A DNA stretch of 64,000 nt from Winogradskyella schleiferi. GTDB taxonomy: Bacteria; Bacteroidota; Bacteroidia; Flavobacteriales; Flavobacteriaceae. Below, in pieces: positions 1 through 8,552 of this stretch; positions within the stretch are counted from its first letter, which is position 1; every line of letters starts with the position of its first letter. Location: assembly GCF_013394655.1 (NCBI RefSeq), contig NZ_CP053351.1, positions 3,378,501 through 3,442,500 on the forward strand, written 5' to 3'. The notes beneath the pieces were generated by a model. The model ran no database searches and had not been told where the DNA came from. It worked only from the letters and a program-made list of their open reading frames with translations. Position numbers and translations under genes: made by a program.

Positions 1-289
1 GTAGCCACATAATACCCTAGATCTGTGTCATAAGTTAATGGAATAAGTGTGCTGTTATCCGTAAAATAATCATGATAATCCCAAGTTAATGGATCGGCAT
101 CGGTTTGTTAACCCGTATATAATAATAAGTTAGGATCACTCATTGGATCAAAAATCGAATAATCTCCAGAGGAACCATATGTTAAGGTCAATGTGCCAGA
201 ATTAATGTCAGATGGATTTGGATTCATGTGATCTGAGCATGGCTAATACCAATTACAAGTTGGACAAGGCAGAGTAGTTTTGTTTTCAT
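1..289 (-). pseudogene. Decayed secreted-protein gene, 5' part (continues off the left edge)
   Basis: Read on the minus strand from an ATG at 289, the first 21 codons form a good signal peptide (start MKTKLLC, ending SHAQIT). That frame then stops at once, but the next frame continues with ordinary coding-like sequence (NPNPSDINSGTLTLTYG, then SDPNLLLYTG), meets a TAA at 108-110, and goes on in the same frame (DADPLTWDYHD ... YDTDLGYYVA) to the window edge. So there is one frameshift near 228-250 and one in-frame stop. The peptide style (LYTG, W-YHD, LGYY) resembles N-terminal repeats of secreted flavobacterial carbohydrate or T9SS proteins; that family link is inference. A sequencing error could explain one lesion but less easily both. 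Confidence 0.65.
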
Positions 290-331
290 ATTATAAATTT
301 AGTAAACTAAAATAAAAAAAATAATCGAAAA

Positions 332-359
332 TAAACTTTCAATAATTATTGAAAGTTTA
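332..359. promoter_or_regulatory. Perfect 28-bp palindrome, candidate autoregulatory operator
   Basis: The sequence is its own reverse complement over 28 bp, built on CTTTCA - 8 bp - TGAAAG. It overlaps the -33 region of the promoter for the GbsR/MarR-like gene at 382. The same half-sites at the same spacing recur at 907-928 before the downstream operon. MarR-type dimers bind such palindromes, so self-binding by the adjacent regulator is the simplest reading (inference). Confidence 0.6.
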
Positions 360-369
360 AAATTTATGA

Positions 370-377
370 TATATTTG
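370..377 (+). promoter_or_regulatory. Bacteroidota-type -7 box (TATATTTG)
   Basis: It matches the TAnnTTTG -7 element exactly, with a TTG at 349-351 eighteen bases upstream as -33. The box ends 4 bp before the ATG at 382, so the transcript would start at or within a few bases of the start codon, implying a leaderless or nearly leaderless mRNA. Confidence 0.55.
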
Positions 378-381
378 TACT

Positions 382-885
382 ATGGATTATCAAGAAGCAA
401 AAGATAAGTTTATTAGTACTTGGGGAAGTTTGGGTTCACTTTGGGGAATAAACAAGGCCATGGCACAAATACAAGCTTTACTTTTCATATCCATCAAACC
501 CTTGTCTATGGAAGATATCATGGAAGACCTTAAAATCTCTCGTGGTAATACCAGCATGAATTTGAGACAGCTCATGGATTGGGGAATTGTGACCAAAGTT
601 TTAATTTCAGGTGAGCGTAAAGAGTTTTTTACCACGGAAAAAGATGTGCAAGAATTAGCTCGTATTATTGCCAAAGAACGCAGCAGAAGAGAAATAAAAC
701 CTGTTATTAAAGTTTTGGAAGACGTTTCTTCCATTAATGACGATGGCACAGAAAAATCTAAGGAACTCATTAAACAGACCAAAGCATTACATAGCTTAAC
801 ACAAGATTTAGATGTATTAATGAATAAAATGGTGAATCAAAAACAAAACTGGTTGACTAAGTCTGTTTTAAAACTGATGAAGTAG
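382..885 (+). CDS. GbsR/MarR-family transcriptional regulator
   Basis: A 167-residue protein with a winged-helix DNA-binding domain at about residues 20-100 (MEDIMEDLKISRGNTSMNL is the helix-turn-helix, FFTTEKD lies near the wing) and a helical C-terminus probably used for dimerization. The fold and the MDYQEAKDKF...WG start resemble GbsR-like regulators of the MarR superfamily. It sits directly upstream of the DCC oxidoreductase / epimerase / DUF2071 operon on the same strand, and shares a palindromic operator with it, so it probably represses itself and that operon. The inducer cannot be told from sequence. The cytoplasmic regulator role is solid; the exact subfamily is less so. Confidence 0.85.
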   Translation: MDYQEAKDKFISTWGSLGSLWGINKAMAQIQALLFISIKPLSMEDIMEDLKISRGNTSMNLRQLMDWGIVTKVLISGERKEFFTTEKDVQELARIIAKERSRREIKPVIKVLEDVSSINDDGTEKSKELIKQTKALHSLTQDLDVLMNKMVNQKQNWLTKSVLKLMK

Positions 886-906
886 CCCATATATTTTTTA
901 AAGCAT

Positions 907-928
907 ACTTTCAATTTTTTCTGAAAGT
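907..928. promoter_or_regulatory. Second copy of the palindromic operator, before the DCC/epimerase operon
   Basis: ACTTTCA - 8 bp - TGAAAGT, with the same half-sites and spacing as at 332-359. Similarity extends about 20 bp past the right half-site (TTTAAAAT-TA-GATA), so operator and promoter look duplicated as a unit. The base pattern aligned to the upstream -7 box (TAATTATG, 942-949) contains the start codon of the next gene, so the true transcription start is unclear. Confidence 0.55.
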
Positions 929-946
929 TTAAAATATAAGATAATT

Positions 947-1768
947 ATGAAAACATTACAAAACCAAACCCTACTCTACGACAAAGATTGTCCATTGTGC
1001 AATGTTTACACAAGTGGATTTATAAAAACCAAAATGCTAGACAGCAACGGTCGTAAAGCCTATTGTAATTTAACTGCTGAAGAACAAAATTTTATAGACC
1101 TGCAAAGAGCAACAAATGAAATTGCACTTTTTGACACCAAAAACAAAACTGTTATTTATGGCATTGATAGCTTACTTAAAGTCATCGGAAACTCAATGCC
1201 TTGGGTAGAAAAAATCGGTAATTTAAAACCTGTAAAATTCGGACTTAAAAAATTATACTCCTTTATTTCTTACAACCGAAAAGTCATAATTCCGAGCAAG
1301 GAAGACAGAAGTCAAACGCTTCAATGTGTTCCGGATTTTAATTATAAATACAGAACTTTTTATATGCTGTTTGCAACGTTAATCTCAAGTCTCGTTCTAT
1401 TCAACTTCAGCAAAATGATTGGTTTTATACCAGAATCTAGTTTTGTGAGAGAATGTGCGATCGTCTTAGGACAAATTGGATTTCAAGCTTTATTTATTTC
1501 AAAACTAAAATTTGAAAAACAAATTAACTATTTCGGAAATCTCATGACGGTTTCGTTAATGGGAAGTCTGATTTTAATTCCTGTTTTCATAATAAATTTA
1601 TTCTTTGTATTACCAGAAATAGCATTATTCGCATGGTTCGGTCTAACCGTCATATATATGTTATACGAACACATTAGACGTGTTGGAATTTTGGAATTAC
1701 CTAACTATTTATCGGCAACTTGGGTTCTATATCGCGTTTTTATATTAATTATTATTCTTTATATATAA
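947..1768 (+). CDS. DCC1-like thiol-disulfide oxidoreductase family membrane protein
   Basis: A 273-residue protein. The N-terminal domain has the family hallmark LYDKDCPLC with Cys15 and Cys18 forming a CxxC pair, followed by the thioredoxin-like DCC/DUF393 domain to about residue 120. The C-terminal half has four or so hydrophobic segments (for example TFYMLFATLISSLVLF and ALFAWFGLTVIYMLY), so it is a membrane-bound version. DCC proteins are predicted thiol oxidoreductases; the substrate is unknown. It is first in a four-base-spaced operon with the epimerase and DUF2071 genes, a combination often seen in Bacteroidota, and is preceded by the GbsR-type operator. The start codon matches the usual family start. 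Confidence 0.8.
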   Translation: MKTLQNQTLLYDKDCPLCNVYTSGFIKTKMLDSNGRKAYCNLTAEEQNFIDLQRATNEIALFDTKNKTVIYGIDSLLKVIGNSMPWVEKIGNLKPVKFGLKKLYSFISYNRKVIIPSKEDRSQTLQCVPDFNYKYRTFYMLFATLISSLVLFNFSKMIGFIPESSFVRECAIVLGQIGFQALFISKLKFEKQINYFGNLMTVSLMGSLILIPVFIINLFFVLPEIALFAWFGLTVIYMLYEHIRRVGILELPNYLSATWVLYRVFILIIILYI

Positions 1769-1772
1769 TATC

Positions 1773-2675
1773 ATGAAAACCATAATCATAGCTGGTGGAA
1801 CTGGGTTTTTAGGTCAGGTTTTAAAATCTTATTTTTCTGAAAAGGGATACAACATTAAAATTTTAACCCGAAAACCCTCAAAACCAAATCATATCTATTG
1901 GAACGCAAAAGAATTAGACCATTGGACTACATCTTTGGAAGGTGCGGATGTTTTAATCAACCTCACAGGAAAATCTGTAGATTGTAGATATACAGAAGCC
2001 AATAAAAAACTGATATACGATTCTCGAATAGATTCTACACACATTTTAGGTTTGGCAATGAATCTATGCGAAAACCCACCGAAAGTATGGTTCAATTCTT
2101 CTACTGCTGCCATCTACAGACATTCAACAGATAAAGAAATGACCGAAGAACACGGTGAGATTGGCAATGATTTTTCTATGAATATTGCTAAATCATGGGA
2201 AAAAGCGTTCTATTCCATAACCAATCCCAAAACTAGAAAAATAGCTTTAAGAACGTCCATTGTAATGGGCTCATATGGCGGTGCAACGCAACCTTTGAAA
2301 AATCTTGTTAGACTTGGTTTAGGTGGAAAACAAGCTTCTGGAAATCAAAAAGTAAGTTGGATTCATGAACAAGATTTTGCAAGAGCTATAGAGTTTCTTA
2401 TTCAACATGAAAATCTAAAAGGAAGTTTCAATCTCACTGTACCCAAACCAACAGACAATAGAAACTTGATGAAAAATTTCAGGAAAGTTATGCATGTCCC
2501 ATTCGGAATTCCACAACCAAAATGGCTTCTAAAACTCGGGGCAAAACTTCTGGGCACAGAACCCGAATTGGTATTAAAAAGCAGAAATGTCATACCTCAA
2601 CGGTTAATGGAGAACGGTTTCTTATTTTTATACACAGATATTAAAATTGCTTTAGAAAATCTATTAAAAAAATAA
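1773..2675 (+). CDS. TIGR01777-family NAD(P)-dependent epimerase/oxidoreductase
   Basis: A 300-residue extended short-chain dehydrogenase-like protein. The Rossmann motif GGTGFLG lies at residues 8-14; the family landmarks LINLTGKSVDCRYT and FNSSTAAIYRHS follow, with the C-terminal DUF1731-type region near LGTEPELVLKSRNVIP. Length is typical. Members (E. coli YfcH-like) are predicted nucleotide-sugar or related oxidoreductases, but no substrate is proven. It starts 4 bp after the DCC gene and ends 3 bp before the DUF2071 gene, so all three are surely co-transcribed. Confidence 0.85.
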   Translation: MKTIIIAGGTGFLGQVLKSYFSEKGYNIKILTRKPSKPNHIYWNAKELDHWTTSLEGADVLINLTGKSVDCRYTEANKKLIYDSRIDSTHILGLAMNLCENPPKVWFNSSTAAIYRHSTDKEMTEEHGEIGNDFSMNIAKSWEKAFYSITNPKTRKIALRTSIVMGSYGGATQPLKNLVRLGLGGKQASGNQKVSWIHEQDFARAIEFLIQHENLKGSFNLTVPKPTDNRNLMKNFRKVMHVPFGIPQPKWLLKLGAKLLGTEPELVLKSRNVIPQRLMENGFLFLYTDIKIALENLLKK

Positions 2676-2678
2676 CTC

Positions 2679-3374
2679 ATGACATTTTTAAAAGCCTATT
2701 GGAAAAACCTCATTCTCATTAATTACGAGATTGACCCGAACATCCTAAAACCATTTGTACCAAAAGGAACAGAACTCGATAGTTTTAATGGCAAATATTA
2801 TGTTAGTGTCGTTGGATTTATGTTTATGGATACTAAAGTATTAGGTCTAAAACTTCCGTTCCATATCAACTTTGAAGAAGTGAATCTTCGATTTTATGTT
2901 CAACATAAAGGCAAAAGAGGAGTTGTTTTTATTAAAGAAATCGTACCAAAAGCATTAATAACATTAGTGGCGAATTCAATTTACCACGAGCATTACCAGA
3001 CCTGTAAAATGAAACATAGCTGGATGGACCATAAAAATTATAATGCGTTTCAATACCAATGGAAATCAGACCAAAAATGGCAATCTATTTCTGTTAAAAC
3101 GGAAAAAGACTTTTCTAATATTTTGGATAATTCAGAAGAACAATTTATTACCGAACATTATTTTGGTTACACAAAATACCATAACAACACCTATGAATAT
3201 GAGGTTGTCCATCCTACTTGGCGACAATTAAAAGTGGTTGATTTTAATGTGGACATGAATTTTGAAGAAAACTATGGTAAACGTTTTAAAAGTCTTCAAA
3301 CGTTAGAACCTACTTCCGTTATTCTTGCCGAAGGCTCTGAAGTTTCTGTTAAAAATAAAAGAACCATTCATTAA
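2679..3374 (+). CDS. DUF2071 (YqjF-like) protein
   Basis: A 231-residue protein beginning TFLKAYWKNLILINYEIDP and running through the recognisable DUF2071 core (LKPFVPKGTELDSFNGKYYV, then VGFMF). No signal peptide or membrane segment is seen. The biochemical role of this family is unknown. As the last gene of the operon after DCC and epimerase genes under a GbsR-type operator, it may share a redox or lipid/sugar modification task with them (inference). Confidence 0.8.
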   Translation: MTFLKAYWKNLILINYEIDPNILKPFVPKGTELDSFNGKYYVSVVGFMFMDTKVLGLKLPFHINFEEVNLRFYVQHKGKRGVVFIKEIVPKALITLVANSIYHEHYQTCKMKHSWMDHKNYNAFQYQWKSDQKWQSISVKTEKDFSNILDNSEEQFITEHYFGYTKYHNNTYEYEVVHPTWRQLKVVDFNVDMNFEENYGKRFKSLQTLEPTSVILAEGSEVSVKNKRTIH

Positions 3375-3478
3375 ACTAAAAACAAATTTGTTCATTAAAT
3401 TAATCAATTTTTTGAAAATGCAATAAACGTACTTCTGAAATAAAATTAATTATTCATTTATTCATTGCTCATTTTTTT

Positions 3479-3557
3479 GACACGAATTTCACGAATTTCC
3501 ACAAATGATTAATCAAACATTTCAAAAAAATTCGTGCTAATTCGTGAAATTCGTGTC
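3479..3557. repeat. Large inverted repeat with 19-bp perfect arms (CACGAATTT element)
   Basis: The arms at 3479-3497 and 3539-3557 are exact reverse complements and are themselves made of the reiterated unit CACGAATTT. They enclose 41 bp. It fills most of the gap between the DUF2071 gene and the sigma factor gene. It has no T-tract that would make it a classic terminator, though it could end the upstream transcript; the look is that of a dispersed palindromic repeat. Confidence 0.8.
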
Positions 3558-3590
3558 TTAAACCATAAATTATTTCTCAATTTTTTAAAC

Positions 3591-3598
3591 TACATTTG
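3591..3598 (+). promoter_or_regulatory. -7 box (TACATTTG) of the sigma-factor gene
   Basis: Exact match to TAnnTTTG, 21 bp before the ATG at 3620. No clear -33 TTG is seen at the expected distance. A six-codon upstream ORF (3607-3627, peptide MKNENA) overlaps the sigma start codon in another frame. Confidence 0.45.
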
Positions 3599-3619
3599 AA
3601 TCAGCAATGAAAAACGAAA

Positions 3620-4177
3620 ATGCCTAAGCATCAAATAGACCCAAATAATTGGGTAAAGCTATATTCAGATTATCTCTTCAATTACACAATTACACGTGTA
3701 AATGATAGAGTTATTGCTCAGGATTTAATTTCTGAAACCTTTTTGGCTGGCTTAAAATCCATGAAAAATTTCAAAGGCGAAGCTAGTGAACGTACATGGT
3801 TGATTTCAATCTTAAAGCGAAAAATTATTGATTATTACCGAAAAATAAATTCTAAAAAAGGTAAGGCTGAAGTGCGCATGGGTTATATCAATAATGAAGA
3901 ATCGGAAGGCGATTGGATGGAAGAACGCGTAGCTGACCCTTTTGACAAAACGGCTGAAGATACTTTAGTCAATTCTGAATTGGGTGATGCTATCTACGAC
4001 TGTTTAGCAAAACTACCGGAAAAACAAGCTGATGTTTTCAAGATGAAAACAATTCTGGGTTACGATACCGAAACTATTTGTAATGAAATGGATATTACTG
4101 CGTCTAACCTATGGGTAATTATACATAGAGCTAGAACTGCATTGGCAGAATGCATGGAAGAAAATTGGTTCAAATAA
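3620..4177 (+). CDS. RNA polymerase sigma-70 family (ECF-type) sigma factor
   Basis: A 185-residue sigma factor. Region 2 is at about residues 15-90 (DLISETFLAGLKSMKNF, then RTWLISILKRKIIDYYRK) and region 4 at about 125-180 (LPEKQADVFKMKTILGYDTE, then a helix-turn-helix, VIIHRARTALAECM). It would direct RNA polymerase to a small regulon. The following 87-codon gene encodes a small Cys/His protein and may be its partner. The stimulus is not evident. The start at 3620 gives the normal family N-terminus; the earlier ATG at 3607 opens only a six-codon frame. Confidence 0.88.
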   Translation: MPKHQIDPNNWVKLYSDYLFNYTITRVNDRVIAQDLISETFLAGLKSMKNFKGEASERTWLISILKRKIIDYYRKINSKKGKAEVRMGYINNEESEGDWMEERVADPFDKTAEDTLVNSELGDAIYDCLAKLPEKQADVFKMKTILGYDTETICNEMDITASNLWVIIHRARTALAECMEENWFK

Positions 4178-4186
4178 TAAAAATTC

Positions 4187-4203
4187 CCTTCCCTTTGGGA
4201 AGG
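4187..4203. repeat. Small GC-rich hairpin (CCTTCCC-TTT-GGGAAGG)
   Basis: Seven-base perfect arms and a three-base loop, lying between the sigma gene and the small Cys/His gene, immediately before the latter's start. This hairpin is of the short dispersed palindrome type seen in flavobacterial intergenic regions, and may also modulate expression of the downstream gene. Confidence 0.6.
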
Positions 4204-4214
4204 CTAAGATAGGA

Positions 4215-4478
4215 ATGAAGAAAAGATTTTTGTTTATAAGTTGTGATGAGGCAAAACATATTTGTGATAAAGCACAATATGATGAAGCGACTGCTTGGGA
4301 ACGGATAAAATTAGGGTTGCGTATTTTTTGGTGTAACGTTACTAAATCGTATTCCAAAAACAATATCAAGCTAACAGAAAGCATAAAAAATGCTGAAGTT
4401 AAATGCTTAAAAACCGAAGAACGAATTAAACTTCAAAATCAATTTAACGAAGAATTAGCGAAGCAACAACAAAATTGA
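4215..4478 (+). CDS. Small Cys/His protein downstream of the sigma factor, possible anti-sigma partner
   Basis: An 87-residue soluble protein with an N-terminal CDEAKHIC pattern (Cys-x4-His-x-Cys) reminiscent of the zinc-binding start of zinc-finger anti-sigma proteins, then a hydrophobic-aromatic stretch (LGLRIFWCNVTKSYSKN) and a charged helical tail (KCLKTEERIKLQNQ). No true membrane helix. Its position 37 bp after the sigma gene suggests a functional link, but anti-sigma activity is inference from position and the Cys/His pattern. It overlaps the 3' end of the convergent membrane-protein gene by 24 bp. Confidence 0.65.
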   Translation: MKKRFLFISCDEAKHICDKAQYDEATAWERIKLGLRIFWCNVTKSYSKNNIKLTESIKNAEVKCLKTEERIKLQNQFNEELAKQQQN

Positions 4479-5297
4479 TAACCAAACAATAGGTAAGCTT
4501 TCCACCCAAAACGCACTGTAATATTTCGATTGGTTTTTGTTTGAAAACAACAAAAACAGTAATGTAATTATAATAATTACCCATGTTGATATTAACGTTT
4601 CCTCTTTCAAAGAGTCCTTAAAACAATCTAATATTACAAATATTATTAACAATAAAACGCCAATAATTTTGGTTTTTTTTATGCCTATTTTTTGTGGAAT
4701 GGTTGCCAGTTTAATGCTGTCATAATTCAAATCCCTTATTTCAAACGGTAACATTAAAACCAGCACAAAACAAAAGCGTTGCAAAGTTAGAATAATAACA
4801 TCAGTATTTATGGATATCTCATTATTTACTGCAGGTAAAATAACAGAAGTGAATGTCCAGACCAAAGTAATGACATACACTTTTATACCTCCAATTTGCC
4901 TTAAATTTTTATGGTCATCAAACAAAAACTGTTTAGGAATCATGATAGGAATCGCATAAAAGAAAGTTATGGTTCCCAATATACCAATGAGAATCAGCGA
5001 TTCTATTTCAAGATAGAAAGTAAAATAACACATCGCCAAAAATGCCATCAACGAAAACACTTGAATCAACTTCAGCCAGCCTGCCAAAATGCGATGATGA
5101 AATTTAGCCACACCAAAATACTTCACAAAATTGTAACCGGTAATACTAGCAAAAAAAACAAATAGCAAAAGATTTTTATCATATCCCAAATCCAATTCAA
5201 TGAGTGTAACCCATGTCAATGCAGAAGCTGCCAAGGCCACATGAATACTACTATTCAAATAAAAATGAAAGATGTGTTTGAATGTGTGCATAAGCAA
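4455..5297 (-). CDS. UbiA-like polytopic membrane protein
   Basis: A 280-residue protein that is nearly all membrane helices (eight or nine segments, such as LLLFVFFASITGYNF, LIGILGTITFFYAIP and VIIIITLLFLLFS). The pattern of helices with a conserved NFVKYFG after the second and FEIRDLNYDSIKLATIP between later ones recalls UbiA-type prenyltransferases, where Asp-rich loops bind prenyl diphosphate; only a weak DDHKN / RDLNYD pair is visible, so enzymatic activity is uncertain. It stands alone, divergent from gcvP, and overlaps the end of the small Cys/His gene. Confidence 0.7.
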   Translation of the reverse strand: MLMHTFKHIFHFYLNSSIHVALAASALTWVTLIELDLGYDKNLLLFVFFASITGYNFVKYFGVAKFHHRILAGWLKLIQVFSLMAFLAMCYFTFYLEIESLILIGILGTITFFYAIPIMIPKQFLFDDHKNLRQIGGIKVYVITLVWTFTSVILPAVNNEISINTDVIILTLQRFCFVLVLMLPFEIRDLNYDSIKLATIPQKIGIKKTKIIGVLLLIIFVILDCFKDSLKEETLISTWVIIIITLLFLLFSNKNQSKYYSAFWVESLPIVWLSILLLLR

Positions 5298-5370
5298 AAG
5301 TAAGCATTGAACTCATCTTGACTTTTAATTTTCAGTAGAAAAGTTGCGCTTTTGGACTGTAATGAAGGTG

Positions 5371-5407
5371 TTTTTTATCAACATAGCATCGCTACGTTGA
5401 TAAAAAA
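5371..5407. repeat. 17-bp stem hairpin in the divergent gcvP intergenic region
   Basis: Arms 5371-5387 and 5391-5407 pair at 16 of 17 positions (TTTTTTATCAAC-TAGC) around an ATC loop. A-tract and T-tract at the two bases make it look like a bidirectional terminator, yet both flanking genes point away from it, so termination of flanking genes is not its function. Confidence 0.7.
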
Positions 5408-5436
5408 GAACAAAATTAGAGTTCTAAATGGAAATT

Positions 5437-5453
5437 CCTGCCCGTCCGGCAGG
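5437..5453. repeat. Short GC-rich palindrome (CCTGCC-CGTCC-GGCAGG)
   Basis: Six-base perfect arms and a five-base loop, in AT-rich surroundings, between the divergent membrane-protein and gcvP genes. Similar in style to the ATTCCTGC hairpin at 11194-11213; both look like small dispersed palindromes. Confidence 0.55.
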
Positions 5454-5560
5454 TGGGTTGCAAACAAAAGAAAAAGTCGAGATGAGTTCATCGTGTTAAT
5501 AACCTCTAGTTTCGGTTAAAAACTTTAGTTTTCCTTAACTAAAAAACAAGGGTAATTCCG

Positions 5561-5568
5561 TACTTTTG
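5561..5568 (+). promoter_or_regulatory. -7 box (TACTTTTG) of gcvP
   Basis: Exact TAnnTTTG match 28 bp upstream of the gcvP start. No convincing -33 TTG. No glycine riboswitch-like structure was recognised in the 5' region, which is too short for one. Confidence 0.5.
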
Positions 5569-5596
5569 CAAAATAAAGTAAACAGATATTTTTTAT

Positions 5597-8446
5597 ATGG
5601 ATACAACCTCATTTGCACTCAGACACATTGGCCCAAGTTCAGACGACCAAAAAGCCATGTTAGACACTATTGGTGTTTCAAGTATGGAACAGTTAATTAC
5701 GGAAACCATTCCAGATAATATACGCTTAGAAAACGATTTGGATCTAGATGCTGCCATGAGTGAACAGGAGTATTTGAGTCACATATACAAATTATCACAG
5801 CTCAATAAAGTCTATAAATCTTATATCGGTTTAGGTTATCATCCTACTAATTTACCTGCCGTTATTCAACGTAATATTTTGGAAAACCCAGGATGGTACA
5901 CAGCTTATACGCCTTACCAAGCTGAAATTGCCCAAGGTCGATTGGAAGCTTTATTAAATTTCCAGACCATGGTTATGGATTTAACAGGTATGGAGATTGC
6001 AAATGCATCACTTTTAGACGAAAGTACTGCTGCAGCAGAAGCCATGGCATTATTATTTGCCGTTAGGGAACGTAGCCAAAAAAAGGCTAATGTCAATAAA
6101 TTTTTTGTTTCAGATTTGGTATTACCACAGACTATAGATTTATTAGAAACCAGAGCAATTCCTATCGGTATTGAATTGGTAATTGGTAACGAAGCCGAAT
6201 ACAATCTCTCTGATGAATACTTTGGCGCTTTATTACAATATCCAGGTAAGAATGGTCAGATTACAGATATAAAATCTTTTATAGAGCAAGCCAATACCAA
6301 AAATATCAAAGTAGCTGTTGCTGCAGATATCTTAAGTTTGGTGAAGCTTGAAGCACCAGGGAAATTTGGTGCAGATGTCGTGGTCGGAACGACGCAACGT
6401 TTTGGGATTCCGATGGGTTATGGTGGTCCTCATGCGGCCTATTTTGCCACTAAAGAAGCTTATAAACGTGATGTTCCTGGTCGTATTATTGGTGTTACAA
6501 AAGACACTAATGGCAACAGAGCCTTGCGAATGGCTCTGCAAACACGCGAGCAACACATTAAACGTGACAAAGCCACTTCAAATATCTGTACAGCACAAGT
6601 ATTACTGGCGGTTATGGCTGGAATGTATGCGGTTTATCATGGGCCAAAAGGCTTGACTTTTATTGCAGATAAAGTTAAAAATTCTGCTTCTACGCTCGCC
6701 GATGCTCTAGTAAATTTAGGATTGGAACAATCAAATTCACACTACTTTGATACACTTCAGATAAAAGCTGATGCGGTAAAAGTGAAATATGAAGCTGAAA
6801 AAAGTGAAGTTAATTTTCACTATCCAGATACACATACTGTAACCATTTCTATAAATGAGACGACTACCATTTCAGATTTAAATGAAATTATTTCAATTTT
6901 TGAGGCTGTAACAGGAAATACCACAGATAAAATTGAAACCGTATCCCATATTGAAACCATTCCTGAGGACTTAAAACGTCAATCCGATTTTTTAACTCTG
7001 GAAATTTTCAACACTTATCATTCTGAAACCGAATTAATGCGATACGTAAAACGTTTAGAGCGCAAAGATTTAGCCTTAAACCATTCTATGATTTCGTTAG
7101 GTTCGTGCACCATGAAATTAAATGCTGCTTCAGAAATGTTACCACTGAGTTGGCCAAATTGGGGAAACTTGCATCCATTTGCACCAGTAAACCAACCCAT
7201 TGGTTATAAATTGATGTTGAATGAACTTGAAAATCAATTGTCCGAAATTACCGGTTTTGCTGCCACTTCGCTTCAACCAAATTCTGGTGCACAAGGAGAA
7301 TTTGCCGGATTGATGGTTATCAGAGCCTATCACGAATCTCGAGGTGACCATCATAGAAATATCTGTTTGATTCCATCGTCTGCGCATGGTACAAATCCGG
7401 CAAGTGCTGTAATGGCAGGAATGAAAGTGGTCGTGACCAAAGCGTCGGAAAATGGAAATATTGATGTTGATGATTTAAAGGAAAAAGCGGAACTGCACAA
7501 AGATAATTTGTCTGCACTAATGGTCACTTACCCTTCTACACATGGTGTTTATGAATCTGCAATTAAAGACATCACGCAGATTATTCACGACAATGGTGGG
7601 CAAGTATATATGGATGGTGCCAACATGAATGCCCAAGTAGGTTTAACTAATCCAGGGAATATTGGGGCAGATGTTTGTCATTTAAATTTACACAAAACCT
7701 TTGCGATTCCACATGGAGGTGGTGGACCAGGCGTTGGACCAATTTGTGTGGCCGAACAATTGGTACCTTTTTTACCAGGAAATCCCATAATTAAAACAGG
7801 AGGTCATCAAGCTATTTCAGCCATTTCTGGAGCACCATTTGGATCATCTTTAGTGTGTCTTATTTCTTATGGTTATATCAAAATGTTAGGTTATAGAGGT
7901 TTGAAAAAAGCAACCGAAGTAGCCATATTAAATGCCAACTATATTAAAGAACGATTAAAAGGGTCTTATCCAACTTTATATTCTGGCGAAAAGGGAAGAG
8001 CTGCTCACGAGATGATCATTGATTGTCGTGATTTTAAAGCCAATGGCATCGAAGTTACAGACATTGCCAAACGTTTAATGGATTATGGTTTTCACGCACC
8101 AACAGTTTCATTTCCAGTTGCAGGAACTATGATGATTGAACCTACCGAAAGCGAAAGTAAAGCAGAAATGGATCGTTTTTGCGATGCTATGATTTCAATT
8201 CGTAAAGAAATTGATACGGCCGATAAAGATGAACCAAATAATATGCTCAAAAACGCACCTCACACTTTAGATATGCTGACATCAGATGAATGGTTGTTAC
8301 CATACTCCAGAGAAGCTGCGGCATTCCCATTAGATTTTGTCAGAGACAATAAATTCTGGCCAAGCGTTAGACGTGTGGATGATGCCTATGGAGATCGTAA
8401 TCTAATTTGTAGCTGTGCGCCAATTGAAGATTATATGGAAGCCTAA
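5597..8446 (+). CDS. gcvP: Aminomethyl-transferring glycine dehydrogenase (glycine cleavage P-protein)
   Basis: A 949-residue, full-length fused (two-domain) P-protein. It decarboxylates glycine with pyridoxal phosphate and passes the aminomethyl group to the lipoyl arm of GcvH. The N-terminus [17 protein letters not shown] is typical; the PLP-binding motif [16 protein letters not shown] has the lysine at residue 700; the [12 protein letters not shown] segment opens the C-terminal half. It is monocistronic here: gcvH and gcvT are not in this window, as is usual in this phylum. It has its own -7 box. Confidence 0.98.
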   Translation: MDTTSFALRHIGPSSDDQKAMLDTIGVSSMEQLITETIPDNIRLENDLDLDAAMSEQEYLSHIYKLSQLNKVYKSYIGLGYHPTNLPAVIQRNILENPGWYTAYTPYQAEIAQGRLEALLNFQTMVMDLTGMEIANASLLDESTAAAEAMALLFAVRERSQKKANVNKFFVSDLVLPQTIDLLETRAIPIGIELVIGNEAEYNLSDEYFGALLQYPGKNGQITDIKSFIEQANTKNIKVAVAADILSLVKLEAPGKFGADVVVGTTQRFGIPMGYGGPHAAYFATKEAYKRDVPGRIIGVTKDTNGNRALRMALQTREQHIKRDKATSNICTAQVLLAVMAGMYAVYHGPKGLTFIADKVKNSASTLADALVNLGLEQSNSHYFDTLQIKADAVKVKYEAEKSEVNFHYPDTHTVTISINETTTISDLNEIISIFEAVTGNTTDKIETVSHIETIPEDLKRQSDFLTLEIFNTYHSETELMRYVKRLERKDLALNHSMISLGSCTMKLNAASEMLPLSWPNWGNLHPFAPVNQPIGYKLMLNELENQLSEITGFAATSLQPNSGAQGEFAGLMVIRAYHESRGDHHRNICLIPSSAHGTNPASAVMAGMKVVVTKASENGNIDVDDLKEKAELHKDNLSALMVTYPSTHGVYESAIKDITQIIHDNGGQVYMDGANMNAQVGLTNPGNIGADVCHLNLHKTFAIPHGGGGPGVGPICVAEQLVPFLPGNPIIKTGGHQAISAISGAPFGSSLVCLISYGYIKMLGYRGLKKATEVAILNANYIKERLKGSYPTLYSGEKGRAAHEMIIDCRDFKANGIEVTDIAKRLMDYGFHAPTVSFPVAGTMMIEPTESESKAEMDRFCDAMISIRKEIDTADKDEPNNMLKNAPHTLDMLTSDEWLLPYSREAAAFPLDFVRDNKFWPSVRRVDDAYGDRNLICSCAPIEDYMEA

Positions 8447-8552
8447 AAACTGCTTGAAAAAACGTGCTGAAACGTGATGCTTTTTTGTGTTTTTCAAATT
8501 ATAAATACGGATTTTTAAGAATTTATTAAAAATTACAGCTTTAAATCGACAA

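Noticed and set aside
5298..5596. Glycine riboswitch upstream of gcvP
   Set aside because: The region between the -7 box and the start is only about 28 bp, and no aptamer-like conserved core was seen.
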